Below, in pieces: positions 1 through 8,593 of a DNA stretch of 64,000 bases; within the stretch, counting starts at the first letter, position 1, and every line of letters starts with the position of its first letter. A program made the position numbers and the translations under genes. The DNA comes from Hippophae tibetana (taxonomy: Eukaryota; Streptophyta; Magnoliopsida; Rosales; Elaeagnaceae). The stretch is from contig CM072810.1 of assembly GCA_037013495.1 (NCBI GenBank), positions 86,102,449-86,166,448 of the forward strand, written 5' to 3'. Under the pieces are notes generated by a model. That model was given only the letters and a program-made list of their open reading frames with translations. It was not told the origin of the DNA and made no database searches.

Positions 1-128
1 TTTATTATGAATTTTGAAATTTGATTATTATTAAAATATCACAATTATTTACAGCACAAAAATGTTTTTAAAATTTTGATAAATAATTTAAAAACGCTAT
101 TCCTTCCCCGGCAACGGCGCCAAAAACT
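1..128 (-). mobile_element. Internal (leader) region of an LTR retrotransposon, partial
   Basis: This is the untranslated leader just inside the 5' LTR of an element that reads on the minus strand and runs off the left edge of the window. It contains the primer-binding site (105-122), separated from the LTR by six bases. The remaining 104 bases are AT-rich and show no gag motif; gag, pol and the 3' LTR, if present, lie outside the window. A 93-residue open frame crossing from the LTR into this leader (45-326, minus) has no retroviral motif and is read as chance. The tRNA-Asp primer and the 5-bp target duplication fit Ty3/gypsy, and in plants this primer is typical of the Athila/Tat branch. 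That lineage call is inference, because no reverse transcriptase is visible. Confidence 0.85.
105..122 (-). other. Primer-binding site for tRNA-Asp
   Basis: The plus strand reads TCCCCGGCAACGGCGCCA, which is the 3' end of plant tRNA-Asp including the terminal CCA. The minus strand is therefore its complement, the site where the tRNA primes minus-strand DNA synthesis. All 18 bases match. Its position six bases inside the LTR end fixes the element's orientation (minus) and shows that 129-2168 is the 5' LTR, not the 3' LTR. Confidence 0.93.
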
Positions 129-353
129 TGATGAACGAAAACCGGCATCGCCGATCTTCGCAAATACTTTGGTTTTAATATTTATAAAACTCTCGCAAGT
201 GCACAAATCATTTCGAAGAAAATGATAAGTATACTCCCAAGGTCGATCTAAGGAAGGAATGTATGTGGTTTTTAATTTATTATTCAAACTTTTAAAAACG
301 AAATTAAATCCTAAACATCCTGTCACGATAGTTTGGTTTTTGTGTTCCTAATC

Positions 354-482
354 TAATAACATAAAATAAACATATATACAGATTAATTAAATATAGTCTA
401 ATAACATAAAAATAAACATAGATACAAATTCAATAAATAATTATCTAAAAATAAACATATATACGGATTCAATAAATATTCA
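354..482. repeat. AT-rich degenerate tandem triplicate inside LTR copy 1
   Basis: Three imperfect copies of a 40-46 bp motif begin near 354, 398 and 445. Each contains a core close to AAATAAACATATATAC or AAATAAACATAGATAC followed by ATTCAATAAAT or a variant. The block lies in U5 and recurs unchanged, apart from one substitution, in the solo LTR at 6765-6893. It probably arose by local slippage before the element inserted. No function is evident. Confidence 0.7.
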
Positions 483-616
483 TGCAAATTTTTATCATTT
501 ATATTAGCAGAGTATTTATGGATATAATAACTAAATTAATTATGCTTGCTCATATTAACTAGGTTATTAAAGATATAAATTGATATTTTATTGATTCTCT
601 CTTTTTTATATAAATA

Positions 617-768
617 CCACCTTTGGTGGGGTTAGATATTCTTTGTTAACTAAACAAATCAATTAACACCTATGGGTGGGGTTGATAACTAATATGCTTA
701 ATTAAATTAATTCCTTTTTCTAAGAGATTGAAAATGAACCATTTAAATGCCACCTTTGGTGGGGTTAG
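617..768. repeat. Three spaced hairpin motifs in LTR copy 1
   Basis: The self-complementary core CCACCTTTGGTGG occurs at 617-629 and 750-762, with a related CACCTATGGGTGGGG at 667-681. Each is followed by GGGTTAGA or GGGTTGAT, so this is a repeated unit of about 20 bp, not three chance palindromes. Each core can form a 5-bp stem with a 3-nt loop in DNA or in the LTR transcript. The surrounding sequence is AT-rich, so these GC-paired stems stand out. They sit in the transcribed R-U5 part and recur at 7028-7179 in the solo LTR. A role in RNA folding, packaging or protein binding is speculation. Confidence 0.75.
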
Positions 769-1373
769 ACAATTTAAACATTATTCAAGGTGTCCAAATT
801 AAACTTAAGAATTTAATTATCCGAGTACTAACTTTCAAGTTTTAAAACCACTATTGAAAACATGTTGTCAATACATTTTCACATAATAATTCTTATAAAA
901 ACTTTTGAAATAGAGTTTCACTCTAACTACCGGGCGATTGTACCAACAAATAAAAGAGCACTACTCTAAATTAGACCGGATAACTAAACCTTAAAATCTA
1001 ATTTTCGGGTTTAAGTTTGTAATGAAAAATAATATATTTCTCTCTAACATTCTTAATATAAAATCTTGAATAAAAACAAAATCAATTCATTTTAAAGATT
1101 TTTACCTATTTAATATTTCGCAAGCATAACAACGTCGTTATTACATCATTTTTACTAAACAGCTAGCATAGTTAAATTTAACCACAGACAAGTTGAATAT
1201 AACATGTAAGAATAAAGCATAAAAATAACTGTAAAGAAAATAAAATCCTTACAGAACTTCGACGCTATTCCCGTTGCTAGAAAACCTCCGAGCGGAATTT
1301 GCACTTCCATATATTGAATCAAAAACTAAATTATTACAAAAACATTACAAGTTCCTCTCAAAAAGAGAAGAAC

Positions 1374-1470
1374 ACTAAAACTAAGAGAATTGAACTAAAA
1401 ACTAAGAAGGAAACTAAGAAAAACTAAGAAACTAAGAAAGAAACTAAGGAAAACTCAAAAAAACTAAGAA
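1374..1470. repeat. Purine-rich AACTAAGAAA repeat in LTR copy 1
   Basis: An irregular array of AACTAAGA-type units runs through this stretch on the plus strand, so the element's transcript is rich in CTTAGTTTC-type repeats. It lies just downstream of the predicted start site in the minus-strand 5' leader. Together with the neighbouring TTCTTTCTTTCTCTC stretch it makes a long pyrimidine-rich leader. The solo LTR carries the same block at 7785-7881 with one substitution. Confidence 0.7.
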
Positions 1471-1535
1471 ATGAGAGAAAGAAAGAAGAGAGAAGTGTGG
1501 TTTGAAGGTGTGATTTGAAGTGAATGGAAGGGGGG

Positions 1536-1543
1536 TATTTATA
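1536..1543 (-). promoter_or_regulatory. TATA box of LTR copy 1
   Basis: The minus strand reads TATAAATA followed by a run of C, a strong plant TATA box. The expected transcription start is 25-35 bases downstream, about 1502-1512 on the minus strand, within a CT-rich leader. It lies about 90 bp from the TGACGTCA cluster, a normal distance for a compact LTR promoter. This placement sets the U3/R boundary near 1510. The start site itself is inferred. Confidence 0.75.
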
Positions 1544-1621
1544 GGTGAGGATGGAGAGAAAAAATGAGTAAAAAAATGTTAAAAAAATATTAAAAAATGT
1601 AAAAACGCGTATTGGACTTGC

Positions 1622-1652
1622 TGATGTCATCAATGACGTCAGCATGACGTCA
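1622..1652. promoter_or_regulatory. Triple TGACGTCA-type bZIP site cluster, LTR copy 1
   Basis: There are perfect TGACGTCA palindromes at 1634-1641 and 1645-1652 and a one-mismatch version, TGATGTCA, at 1622-1629. The spacings are 12 and 11 bp, close to one helical turn, so bound factors would face the same side. TGACG motifs bind plant TGA-type bZIP factors, and paired sites of this kind (as-1-like) drive some viral and stress promoters. The cluster lies upstream of the TATA box in element orientation. Binding is inferred from motif identity alone. Confidence 0.7.
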
Positions 1653-1653
1653 C

Positions 1654-1870
1654 AGGGGCGGCTGCACGTGAAAAATGGGGCGAAAACGCGTTGGGCGCGC
1701 GGATGGGCGGCTGCTGGGCGCTGCGCGCAGCTCGGCGCGCGTGAACAATGCCAGCGCGCTGCGTTGCGCGCAGCTGGGCATGCCAGCGCGCGCGGGCGCG
1801 CGCGGGATGGGGCACGCGCGGCTGGGCGCTGGGGCGCTGGGCTGCGCGCACGGCCGGGCTGCGACGCGCG
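1654..1870. other. GC- and CpG-rich block in U3, LTR copy 1
   Basis: This stretch is dominated by GCGCGC, GCTGGGCGC and CAGCGCGC words, in sharp contrast to the AT-rich DNA on both sides. Imperfect internal repeats (GCGCAGCT near 1726 and 1768; GCGCTGGG or GGGCGCTG several times) suggest growth by slippage. It contains 16 bases at 1805-1820 that are missing from the solo LTR, and lacks 25 bases that the solo LTR has. Overlapping open frames on both strands here give Ala/Arg/Pro-rich peptides and are compositional artefacts. Its position next to the bZIP sites suggests it belongs to the U3 control region. Confidence 0.85.
1665..1670. promoter_or_regulatory. G-box CACGTG, LTR copy 1
   Basis: A perfect CACGTG palindrome lies between the TGACGTCA cluster and the core of the GC block, about 120 bp upstream of the TATA box in element orientation. 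G-boxes bind plant bZIP and bHLH factors. The combination with TGACGTCA sites makes a chance occurrence less likely. The same site is at 8076-8081 in the solo LTR. Confidence 0.55.
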
Positions 1871-2168
1871 ATTTCCGTCTTTTTGACATTTTTGACCTTT
1901 TCGACCCATTTCGTCCGATTTTTCCATGTTTGTTGACCTTTTCTCACTTATTTATTGATATATTTGTGATGTATTGCTTCAAATATTCCTCTTTGAGTCT
2001 TTACATTGCGTTTTTAAGCCAAAATACCTGAAAAACAATAAAAATACCCGTGATTCCGAAAAAGACAAATTTATATAAATATATGATAAAACATATAAAT
2101 ATATGTATTTTTAATCAATTAAGGTACATAAAATCATGGTTATTTTAGTGCTTTTTGAGCACTCATCA

Positions 2169-2173
2169 TGTTT
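2169..2173. repeat. Right-hand target-site sequence TGTTT of LTR copy 1
   Basis: TGTTT directly follows the LTR end (...CTCATCA) and is the normal satellite sequence at this point in the monomer (GTAATGTTTCCCC). Its left-hand partner would lie beyond the 3' LTR, outside the window. The same five bases flank the solo LTR on both sides. Confidence 0.8.
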
Positions 2174-2540
2174 CCCCTACTATTCTTTTGTAAAATTGAC
2201 ATTAGAAAATGTTTAAGCTTTCTTTTCCACTTATTGCTTTTTCCTAATGTTTATCATTATTTTGTTTTCTTTTTAAGTCTTAATACCCACCACAAGCATA
2301 TTCATGTGAATTATATTATCTATCTCCACAATGAAAAAAGCTAATGGTTGGAGGTGGTTTTAGACAATATTTGTAACTTCTTGGTACATAGCAAGAAACA
2401 TTCCTATAGAGGATGAACTTAATATTTCCATTCATATTTATTTGCTTCTTACTTCTATAAGGCGTTTCGAAATTAGATTCTTAGGGGGAAAGCGATAACC
2501 AAATTGAATTAAAATACGGTGGATTCCAACATAACCAGAA

Positions 2541-2558
2541 TAACTTATTAATAAGTTA
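2541..2558. repeat. 18-bp perfect palindrome in the satellite monomer (first example)
   Basis: TAACTTATTAATAAGTTA is a perfect inverted repeat at monomer position 371-388. It recurs every 546 bp through both arrays, for example at 3087-3104. A few monomers carry one changed base in it (AATTTATTAATAAG near 35161, AAATTATTAATAAG near 13876, 19880, 24244 and 30793). It can form a short cruciform or bind a dimeric protein; neither is shown. Two shorter palindromes, TTTCGAAA and CAAACGTTTG, also recur in many monomers. Confidence 0.9.
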
Positions 2559-5500
2559 AGAATATTGATGCCATAAATGAGTTCAAAATGTAAATTATTT
2601 AGCTCTTATATAAAATAATCAACAAAATTTCAAACGTTTGTAATTTTCCATTTTAAGACGTAATAAATTCAATTTAAATATATAATAATTATAATGATAT
2701 AAAATTTGGAGTAATGTTTCCCCTACTATTCTTTTGTAAAATTAACATTAGAAAATGTTTAAGCTTTCTTTTCCACTTATTGCTTTTTCCTAATGTTTAT
2801 CATTATATTGTTTTCTTTTTAAGTCTTAATACCCACCACAGGCATATTCATGTGAATTATATTATCTATCTTCCTATTGAAAAAAGGTGATTGATGGAGA
2901 TTGTTTTAGACTATATTTGTAACTTCTTGGTACGCAGCAAGAAACATTTCTATAAAGGATGAGCTTAATATTTCCATTCATATTTCTTTGCTTCTTACTT
3001 CTATAAGGCGTTTCGAAATTAGATTCTTACGGGGAAATTGATAACCAAATTTAATTTCAATACAGTGCATTCCAACATAACGAGAATAACTTATTAATAA
3101 GTTAAGAATATTGATGCCATAAATGAGTTAAAAATTTAAATTATTTATCTCTTATATAAAATAATCAACAAAATTTCAAACGTTTGTAATTTGGCATTTT
3201 AAGACATAATAAGTTCAATTTAAATATATAATAATTACAATGATATAAAATTTGGAGTAATGTTTCCCCTACTATTCTTTTGTAAAATTGACATTAGAAA
3301 ATGTTTAAGCTTTCTTTCCCACTTATTGCTTTTTCCTAATGTTTATCATTATTTTGTTTTCTTTTTAAGTCTTAATACCCACCACAGGCATATTCATGTG
3401 AATTACATTATATCTCTTCCCAATGAAAAAAGGTGATGGATGGAGTTTGTTTTAGACAATATTTGTTACTTCTTGGTACGTAGCAAGAAACATTTCTGTA
3501 GAGGATGAGCTTAATATTTCCATTGATATTTCTTTGCTTCTTACTTCTATAAGGCGTTTGGAAATTAGATTCTTAGGGGGAAAGCAATAACCAAATTTAA
3601 TTTCAATACGGTGGACTCCAACATAACTAGAATAACTTATTAATAAGTTAAGAATATTGATGCCATAAATGAGTTAAAAATGTAAATTATTTATCCCTTA
3701 TATAAAATAATCAACATAATTTCAAACATTTGTAATTTGGCATTTTAAGACGTAATAAATTCAATTTAAATAAATAATAATTACAATGATATAAAATTTG
3801 GAGTAATGTTTCCCCTACTATTCTTTTGTAAAATTGACATTAGAAAATGTTTAAGCTTTCTTTTCCACTTATTGCTTTTTCCTAATGTTTATCATTATTT
3901 TGTTTTCTTTTTAAGTCTTAACACCCACCACAAGCATATTCATGTGAATTATATTATCTATCTCCACAATGAAAAAAGCTGATGGTTGGAGGTGGTTTTA
4001 GACAATATTTATAACTTCTTGGTACATAGCAAGAAACATTCCTATAGAGGATGAACTTAATATTTCCATTCATATTTCTTTGCTTCTTACTTCTATAAGG
4101 CGTTTCGAAATTAGATTCTTAGGGGGAAAGCGATAACCAAATTGAATTAAAATACGGTGGATTCCAACATAACCAGAATAACTTATTAATAAGTTAAGAA
4201 TATTGATGCCATAAATGAGTTAAAAATGTAAATTATTTAGCTCTTATATAAAATAATCAACAAAATTTCGAACGTTTGTAATTTTCCATATTAAGACGTA
4301 ATAAATTCAATTTAAATATATAATAATTATAATGATATAAAATTTGGAGTAATGTTTCCCCTACTATTCTTTTGTAAAATTAACATTAGAAAACGTTTAA
4401 GCTTTCTTTTCCACTTATTGCTTTTTCCTAAGGTTTATCATTATATTGTTTTCTTTTTAAGTCTTAATACCCACCACAGGCATATTCATGTGAATTATAT
4501 TATCTATCTTCCTATTGAAAAAAGGTGATTGATGGAGATTGTTTTAGACTATATTTGTAACTTCTTGGTACGTAGCAAGAAACATTTCTATAAAGGATGA
4601 GCTTAATATTTCCATTCATATTTCTTTGCTTCTTACTTCTATAAGGCGTTTCGAAATTAGATTCTTACGGGGAAATTGATAACCAAATTTAATTTCAATA
4701 CAGTGCATTCCAACATAACGAGAATAACTTATTAATAAGTTAAGAATATTGATGCCATAAATGAGTTAAAAATGTAAATTATTTATCTCTTATATAAAAT
4801 AATCAACATAATTTCAAACATTTGTAATTTGGCATTTTAAGACGTAATAAATTCAATTTAAATAAATAATAATTACAATGATATAAAATTTGGAGTAATG
4901 TTTCCCCTACTATTCTTTTGTAAAATTGACATTAGAAAATGTTTAAGCTTTCTTTTCCACTTATTGCTTTTTCCTAATGTTTATCATTATTTTGTTTTCT
5001 TTTTAAGTCTTAATACCCACCGCAAGCATATTCATGTGAATTATATTATCTATCTCCACAATGAAAAAAGCTGATGGTTGGAGGTGGTTTTAGACAATAT
5101 TTATAACTTCTTGGTACATAGCAAGAAACATTCCTATAGAGGATGAACTTAATATTTTCATTCATATTTCTTTGCTTCTTACTTCTATAAGGTGTTTCAA
5201 AATTAGATTCTTAGGAGGAAAGCGATAACCAAATTTAATTTCAATACGGTGGATTCCAACATAACCAGAATAACTTATTAATAAGTTAAGAATATTGATG
5301 CCATAAATGAGTTAAAAATGTAAATTATTTATCTCTTATATAAAATAATCAACAAAATTTCAAACGTTTGTAATTTTCCATTTTAAGACGTAATAAATTC
5401 AATTTAAATATATAATAATTATAATGATATAAAATTTGGAGTAATGTTTCCCCTACTATTCTTTTGTAAAATTAACATTAGAAAATGTTTAAGCTTTCTT

Positions 5501-6534
5501 TTCCACTTATAGTTTTTTTCTAATGTTTATCATTATATTGTTTTCTTTTTAAGTCTTAATACCCACCCCGGGCATATTCATGTGAATTATATTATCTATC
5601 TTCATAATGAAAAAAGGTGATGGAGGGAGATTGTTTTAGACTATATTTGTAACTTCTTGGTACGTAGCAAGAAACATTTCTATAGAGGATGAGCTTAATG
5701 TTTCCATTGATATTTCTTTGCTTCTTACTTCTATAAGGCGTTTCGAAATTAGATTCTTACGGGGAAATTGATAACCAAATTTAATTTCAATACAGTGCAT
5801 TCCAACATAACCAGAATAACTTATTAATAAGTTAAGAATATTGATGCCATAAATGAGTTAAAAATGTATATTATTTATATCTTATATAAAATAACCAACA
5901 TAATTTCAAACATTTGGAATTTGGAATTTAAAGACGTAATAAATTCAATTTAAATATATAATAATTACAATGATATAAAATTTGGAGTAATGTTTCCCCT
6001 ACTATTCTTTTGTAAAATTGACATTAGAAAATGTTTAAGCTTTCTTTTCCACTTATTGCTTTTTCCTAATGTTTATCATTATTTTGTTTTTTTTAAGTCT
6101 TAATACCCACCACAAGCATATTCATGTGAATTATATTATCTATCTCCACAATGAAAAAAACTGATGGTTAGAGGTGGTTTTAGACAATATTTGTAACTTC
6201 TTGGTACATAGCAAGAAACATTCCTATAGAGGATGAACTTAATATTTCCATTCATATTTCTTTGCTTCTTACTTCTATAAGGCGTTTCGAAATTAGATTC
6301 TTAGGAGGAAAGCGATAACCAAATTTAATTTCAATACAGTGCATTCCAACATAACCAGAATAACTTATTAATAAGTTAAGAATATTGATGCCATAAATGA
6401 GTTAAAAATGTAAATTATTTATCTCATATATAAAATAATCAACATAATTTCAAACGTTTGTAAGTAGGCATTTTAAGACGTAATAAATTCCACTTAAATA
6501 TATAATAATTACAATGATATAAAATTTGGAGTAA

Positions 6535-6539
6535 TGTTT
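6535..6539. repeat. Left target-site duplication TGTTT of the solo LTR
   Basis: The satellite reads GTAATGTTT up to the LTR, and TGTTT is repeated right after the LTR at 8589-8593. A 5-bp duplication is the usual product of Ty3/gypsy and Ty1/copia integrases. It shows that the left LTR edge is exactly at 6540. Confidence 0.92.
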
Positions 6540-6764
6540 TGATGAACGAAAACCGGCATCGCCGATCTTCGCAAATACTTTGGTTTTAATATTTATAAAA
6601 CTCTCGCAAGTGCACGAATCATTTCGAAGAAAATGATAAGTATACTCCCAAGGTCGATCTAAGGAAGGAATGTATGTGGTTTTTAATTTATTATTCAAAC
6701 TTTTAAAAACGAAATTAAATCCTAAACATCCTGTCACGATAGTTTGGTTTTTGTGTTCCTAATC

Positions 6765-6893
6765 TAATAACATAAAATAAACATATATACAGATTAATTA
6801 AATATAATCTAATAACATAAAAATAAACATAGATACAAATTCAATAAATAATTATCTAAAAATAAACATATATACGGATTCAATAAATATTCA
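6765..6893. repeat. AT-rich degenerate tandem triplicate inside the solo LTR
   Basis: This is the counterpart of 354-482, with the three imperfect 40-46 bp copies preserved and one G-to-A difference at 6807. Confidence 0.68.
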
Positions 6894-7027
6894 TGCAAAT
6901 TTTTATCATTTATATTAGCAGAGTATTTATGGATATAATAACTAAATTAATTATGCTTGCTCATATTAACTAGGTTATTAAAGATATAAATTGATATTTT
7001 ATTGATTCTCTCTTTTTTATATAAATA

Positions 7028-7179
7028 CCACCTTTGGTGGGGTTAGATATTCTTTGTTAACTAAACAAATCAATTAACACCTATGGGTGGGGTTGATAAC
7101 TAATATGCTTAATTAAATTAATTCCTTTTTCTAAGAGATTGAAAATGAACCATTTAAATGCCACCTTTGGTGGGGTTAG
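7028..7179. repeat. Three spaced hairpin motifs in the solo LTR
   Basis: CCACCTTTGGTGG at 7028-7040 and 7161-7173 and CACCTATGGGTGGGG at 7078-7092 repeat the arrangement of copy 1 without change. Confidence 0.75.
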
Positions 7180-7784
7180 ACAATTTAAACATTATTCAAG
7201 GTGTCCAAATTAAACTTAAGAATTTAATTATCCGAGTACTAACTTTCAAGTTTTAAAACCACTATTGAAAACATGTTGTCAATACATTTTCACATAATAA
7301 TTCTTATAAAAACTTTTGAAATAGAGTTTCACTCTAACTACCGGGCGATTGTACCAACAAATAAAAGAGCACTACTCTAAATTAGACCGGATAACTAAAC
7401 CTTAAAATCTAATTTTCGGGTTTAAGTTTGTAATGAAAAATAATATATTTCTCTCTAACATTCTTAATATAAAATCTTGAATAAAAACAAAATCAATTCA
7501 TTTTAAAGATTTTTACCTATTTAATATTTCGCAAGCATAACAACGTCGTTATTACATCATTTTTACTAAACAGCTAGCATAGTTAAATTTAACCACAGAC
7601 AAGTTGAATATAACATGTAAGAATAAAGCATAAAAATAACTGTAAAGAAAATAAAATCCTTACAGAACTTCGACGCTATTCCCGTTGCTAGAAAACCTCC
7701 GAGCGGAATTTGCACTTCCATATATTGAATCAAAAACTAAATTATTACAAAAACATTACAAGTTCCTCTCAAAAAGAGAAGAAC

Positions 7785-7881
7785 ACTAAAACTAAGAGAA
7801 TTGAACTAAAAACTAAGAAGGAAACTAAGAAAAACTTAGAAACTAAGAAAGAAACTAAGGAAAACTCAAAAAAACTAAGAA
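7785..7881. repeat. Purine-rich AACTAAGAAA repeat in the solo LTR
   Basis: This is the same irregular AACTAAGA-type array as at 1374-1470, with an A-to-T change at 7837. It also produces the Lys/Thr/Glu-rich open frame at 7710-7916, which is compositional. Confidence 0.68.
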
Positions 7882-7946
7882 ATGAGAGAAAGAAAGAAGA
7901 GAGAAGTGTGGTTTGAAGGTGTGATTTGAAGTGAATGGAAGGGGGG

Positions 7947-7954
7947 TATTTATA
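7947..7954 (-). promoter_or_regulatory. TATA box of the solo LTR
   Basis: TATAAATA on the minus strand, identical in context to 1536-1543. If active, it would start transcription near 7913-7923 and run leftward through the rest of the LTR into the satellite at 6539 and below. Confidence 0.72.
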
Positions 7955-8032
7955 GGTGAGGATGGAGAGAAAAAATGAGTAAAAAAATGTTAAAAAAATA
8001 TTAAAAAATGTAAAAACGCGTATTGGACTTGC

Positions 8033-8063
8033 TGATGTCATCAATGACGTCAGCATGACGTCA
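8033..8063. promoter_or_regulatory. Triple TGACGTCA-type bZIP site cluster, solo LTR
   Basis: Perfect TGACGTCA at 8045-8052 and 8056-8063 and TGATGTCA at 8033-8040, unchanged from copy 1, so the cluster has stayed intact in both copies. Confidence 0.68.
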
Positions 8064-8064
8064 C

Positions 8065-8290
8065 AGGGGCGGCTGCACGTGAAAAATGGGGCGAAAACGC
8101 GTTGGGCGCGCGGATGGGCGGCTGCTGAGCGCTGCGCGCGCGCGCTGGGGCTGTCGCTGCGCGCAGCTCGGCGCGCGTGAACAGTGCCAGCGCGCTGCGT
8201 TGCGCGCAGCTGGGCATGCCAGCGCGCGCGGGCGCGCGCGGCTGGGCGCTGGGGCGCTGGGCTGCGCGCACGGCTGGGCTGCGACGCGCG
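8065..8290. other. GC- and CpG-rich block in U3, solo LTR
   Basis: This is the counterpart of 1654-1870 but nine bases longer. It gained or kept 25 bases within a GCTGCGCGC repeat context and lacks the 16 bases seen at 1805-1820. Both indels are flanked by GCGCGC words, which fits slippage. The many intact CpG pairs suggest little deamination decay since insertion. Confidence 0.83.
8076..8081. promoter_or_regulatory. G-box CACGTG, solo LTR
   Basis: Identical in sequence and setting to 1665-1670. Confidence 0.53.
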
Positions 8291-8588
8291 ATTTCCGTCT
8301 TTTTGACATTTTTGACCTTTTCGACCCATTTCGTCCGATTTTTCCATGTTTGTTGACCTTTTCTCACTTATTTATTGATATATTTGTGATGTATTGCTTC
8401 AAATATTCCTCTTTGAGTCTTTACATTGCGTTTTTAAGCCAAAATACCTGAAAAACAATAAAAATACCCGTGATTCCGAAAAAGACAAATTTATATAAAT
8501 ATATGATAAAACATATAAATATATGTATTTTTAATCAATTAAGGTACATAAAATCATGGTTATTTTAGTGCTTTTTGAGCACTCATCA

Positions 8589-8593
8589 TGTTT
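8589..8593. repeat. Right target-site duplication TGTTT of the solo LTR
   Basis: TGTTT follows the LTR end at 8588 and continues as satellite (TGTTTCCCCTAC). It matches 6535-6539. Confidence 0.92.

Larger units (their letters stand above)
129..2168 (-). mobile_element. 5' LTR of a Ty3/gypsy-type retrotransposon (copy 1)
   Basis: The LTR is 2040 bp with terminal inverted repeats TGATGA...TCATCA, so it obeys the TG...CA rule. It is bounded by the primer-binding site on the left and by target-site sequence TGTTT on the right. In element orientation (right to left) it holds a U3 of about 660 bp with AT-rich tracts, a GC-rich block, TGACGTCA and G-box motifs and a TATA box, then a very long R-U5 of about 1.4 kb. 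Against the solo LTR at 6540-8588 I see three substitutions outside the GC block (positions 205, 396 and 1426), and inside it a few substitutions plus two indels. That high similarity implies a recent common origin. Open frames in it (for example 1424-1927, minus) are compositional and not credible genes. Confidence 0.93.
2169..6539 (+). repeat. Satellite array, left segment (8 monomers of 546 bp)
   Basis: Eight monomers, counted from the conserved TTTCCCCTACTATTC, start at 2171, 2717, 3263, 3809, 4355, 4901, 5447 and 5993. The first seven steps are exactly 546 bp. By my type letters the order is A B C A B A D A'. The last monomer lost 2 bp in a T-run near 6088 and is cut at its end by the solo LTR. 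If the LTR and one TGTTT are removed, the array continues in phase. Monomers 1-5 are near-copies of those at 8591-10990. Monomers 6-7 (4901-5992) instead resemble monomer pairs far to the right, such as 47895-48986. There is no coding gene. Confidence 0.97.
6540..8588 (-). mobile_element. Solo LTR (copy 2) inserted in the satellite
   Basis: This is 2049 bp with ends TGATGA...TCATCA, almost identical to 129-2168, with satellite directly on both sides and an intact TGTTT duplication. There is no primer-binding site or internal region next to it, so it is a solo LTR, the usual product of recombination between the two LTRs of one element. It carries the same promoter signals as copy 1. It differs at 6616, 6807 and 7837 and in the GC block, where it has 25 extra bases near 8138-8162 and lacks 16 bases. 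The shared insertion site and shared flanking variants show that it descends from the same insertion as copy 1. The open frames at 6450-6737, 7710-7916 and 7769-8347 are not credible genes. Confidence 0.95.

Noticed and set aside
45-326. 93-residue minus-strand open frame, with a related 95-residue one at 6450-6737
   Set aside because: It lies across the LTR end and the primer-binding site in copy 1 and across the LTR/satellite junction in copy 2. The C-terminal and N-terminal context changes accordingly, and no retroelement protein motif is visible. Conservation is explained by LTR identity.
1424-2031. Several overlapping open frames on both strands in the GC block (also 7769-8451)
   Set aside because: GC-rich DNA lacks stop codons in all frames. 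The products are Ala/Arg/Pro low-complexity, frames shift between the two LTR copies because of the indels, and they lie upstream of the LTR's own TATA box.
2171-2716. Internal subrepeats (for example 3 x 182 bp) in the monomer
   Set aside because: Reading the thirds of the monomer against each other shows no convincing similarity.
7710-7916. 68-residue Lys/Glu/Thr-rich plus-strand frame in the solo LTR
   Set aside because: It is a translation of the AACTAAGAAA repeat. The equivalent frame in copy 1 is interrupted by a single-base difference at 1426.
129-8588. Two independent insertions of the same element at a preferred target
   Set aside because: Possible in principle, but the 2.4 kb of shared private variants to the right of both LTRs is better explained by duplication of one insertion.
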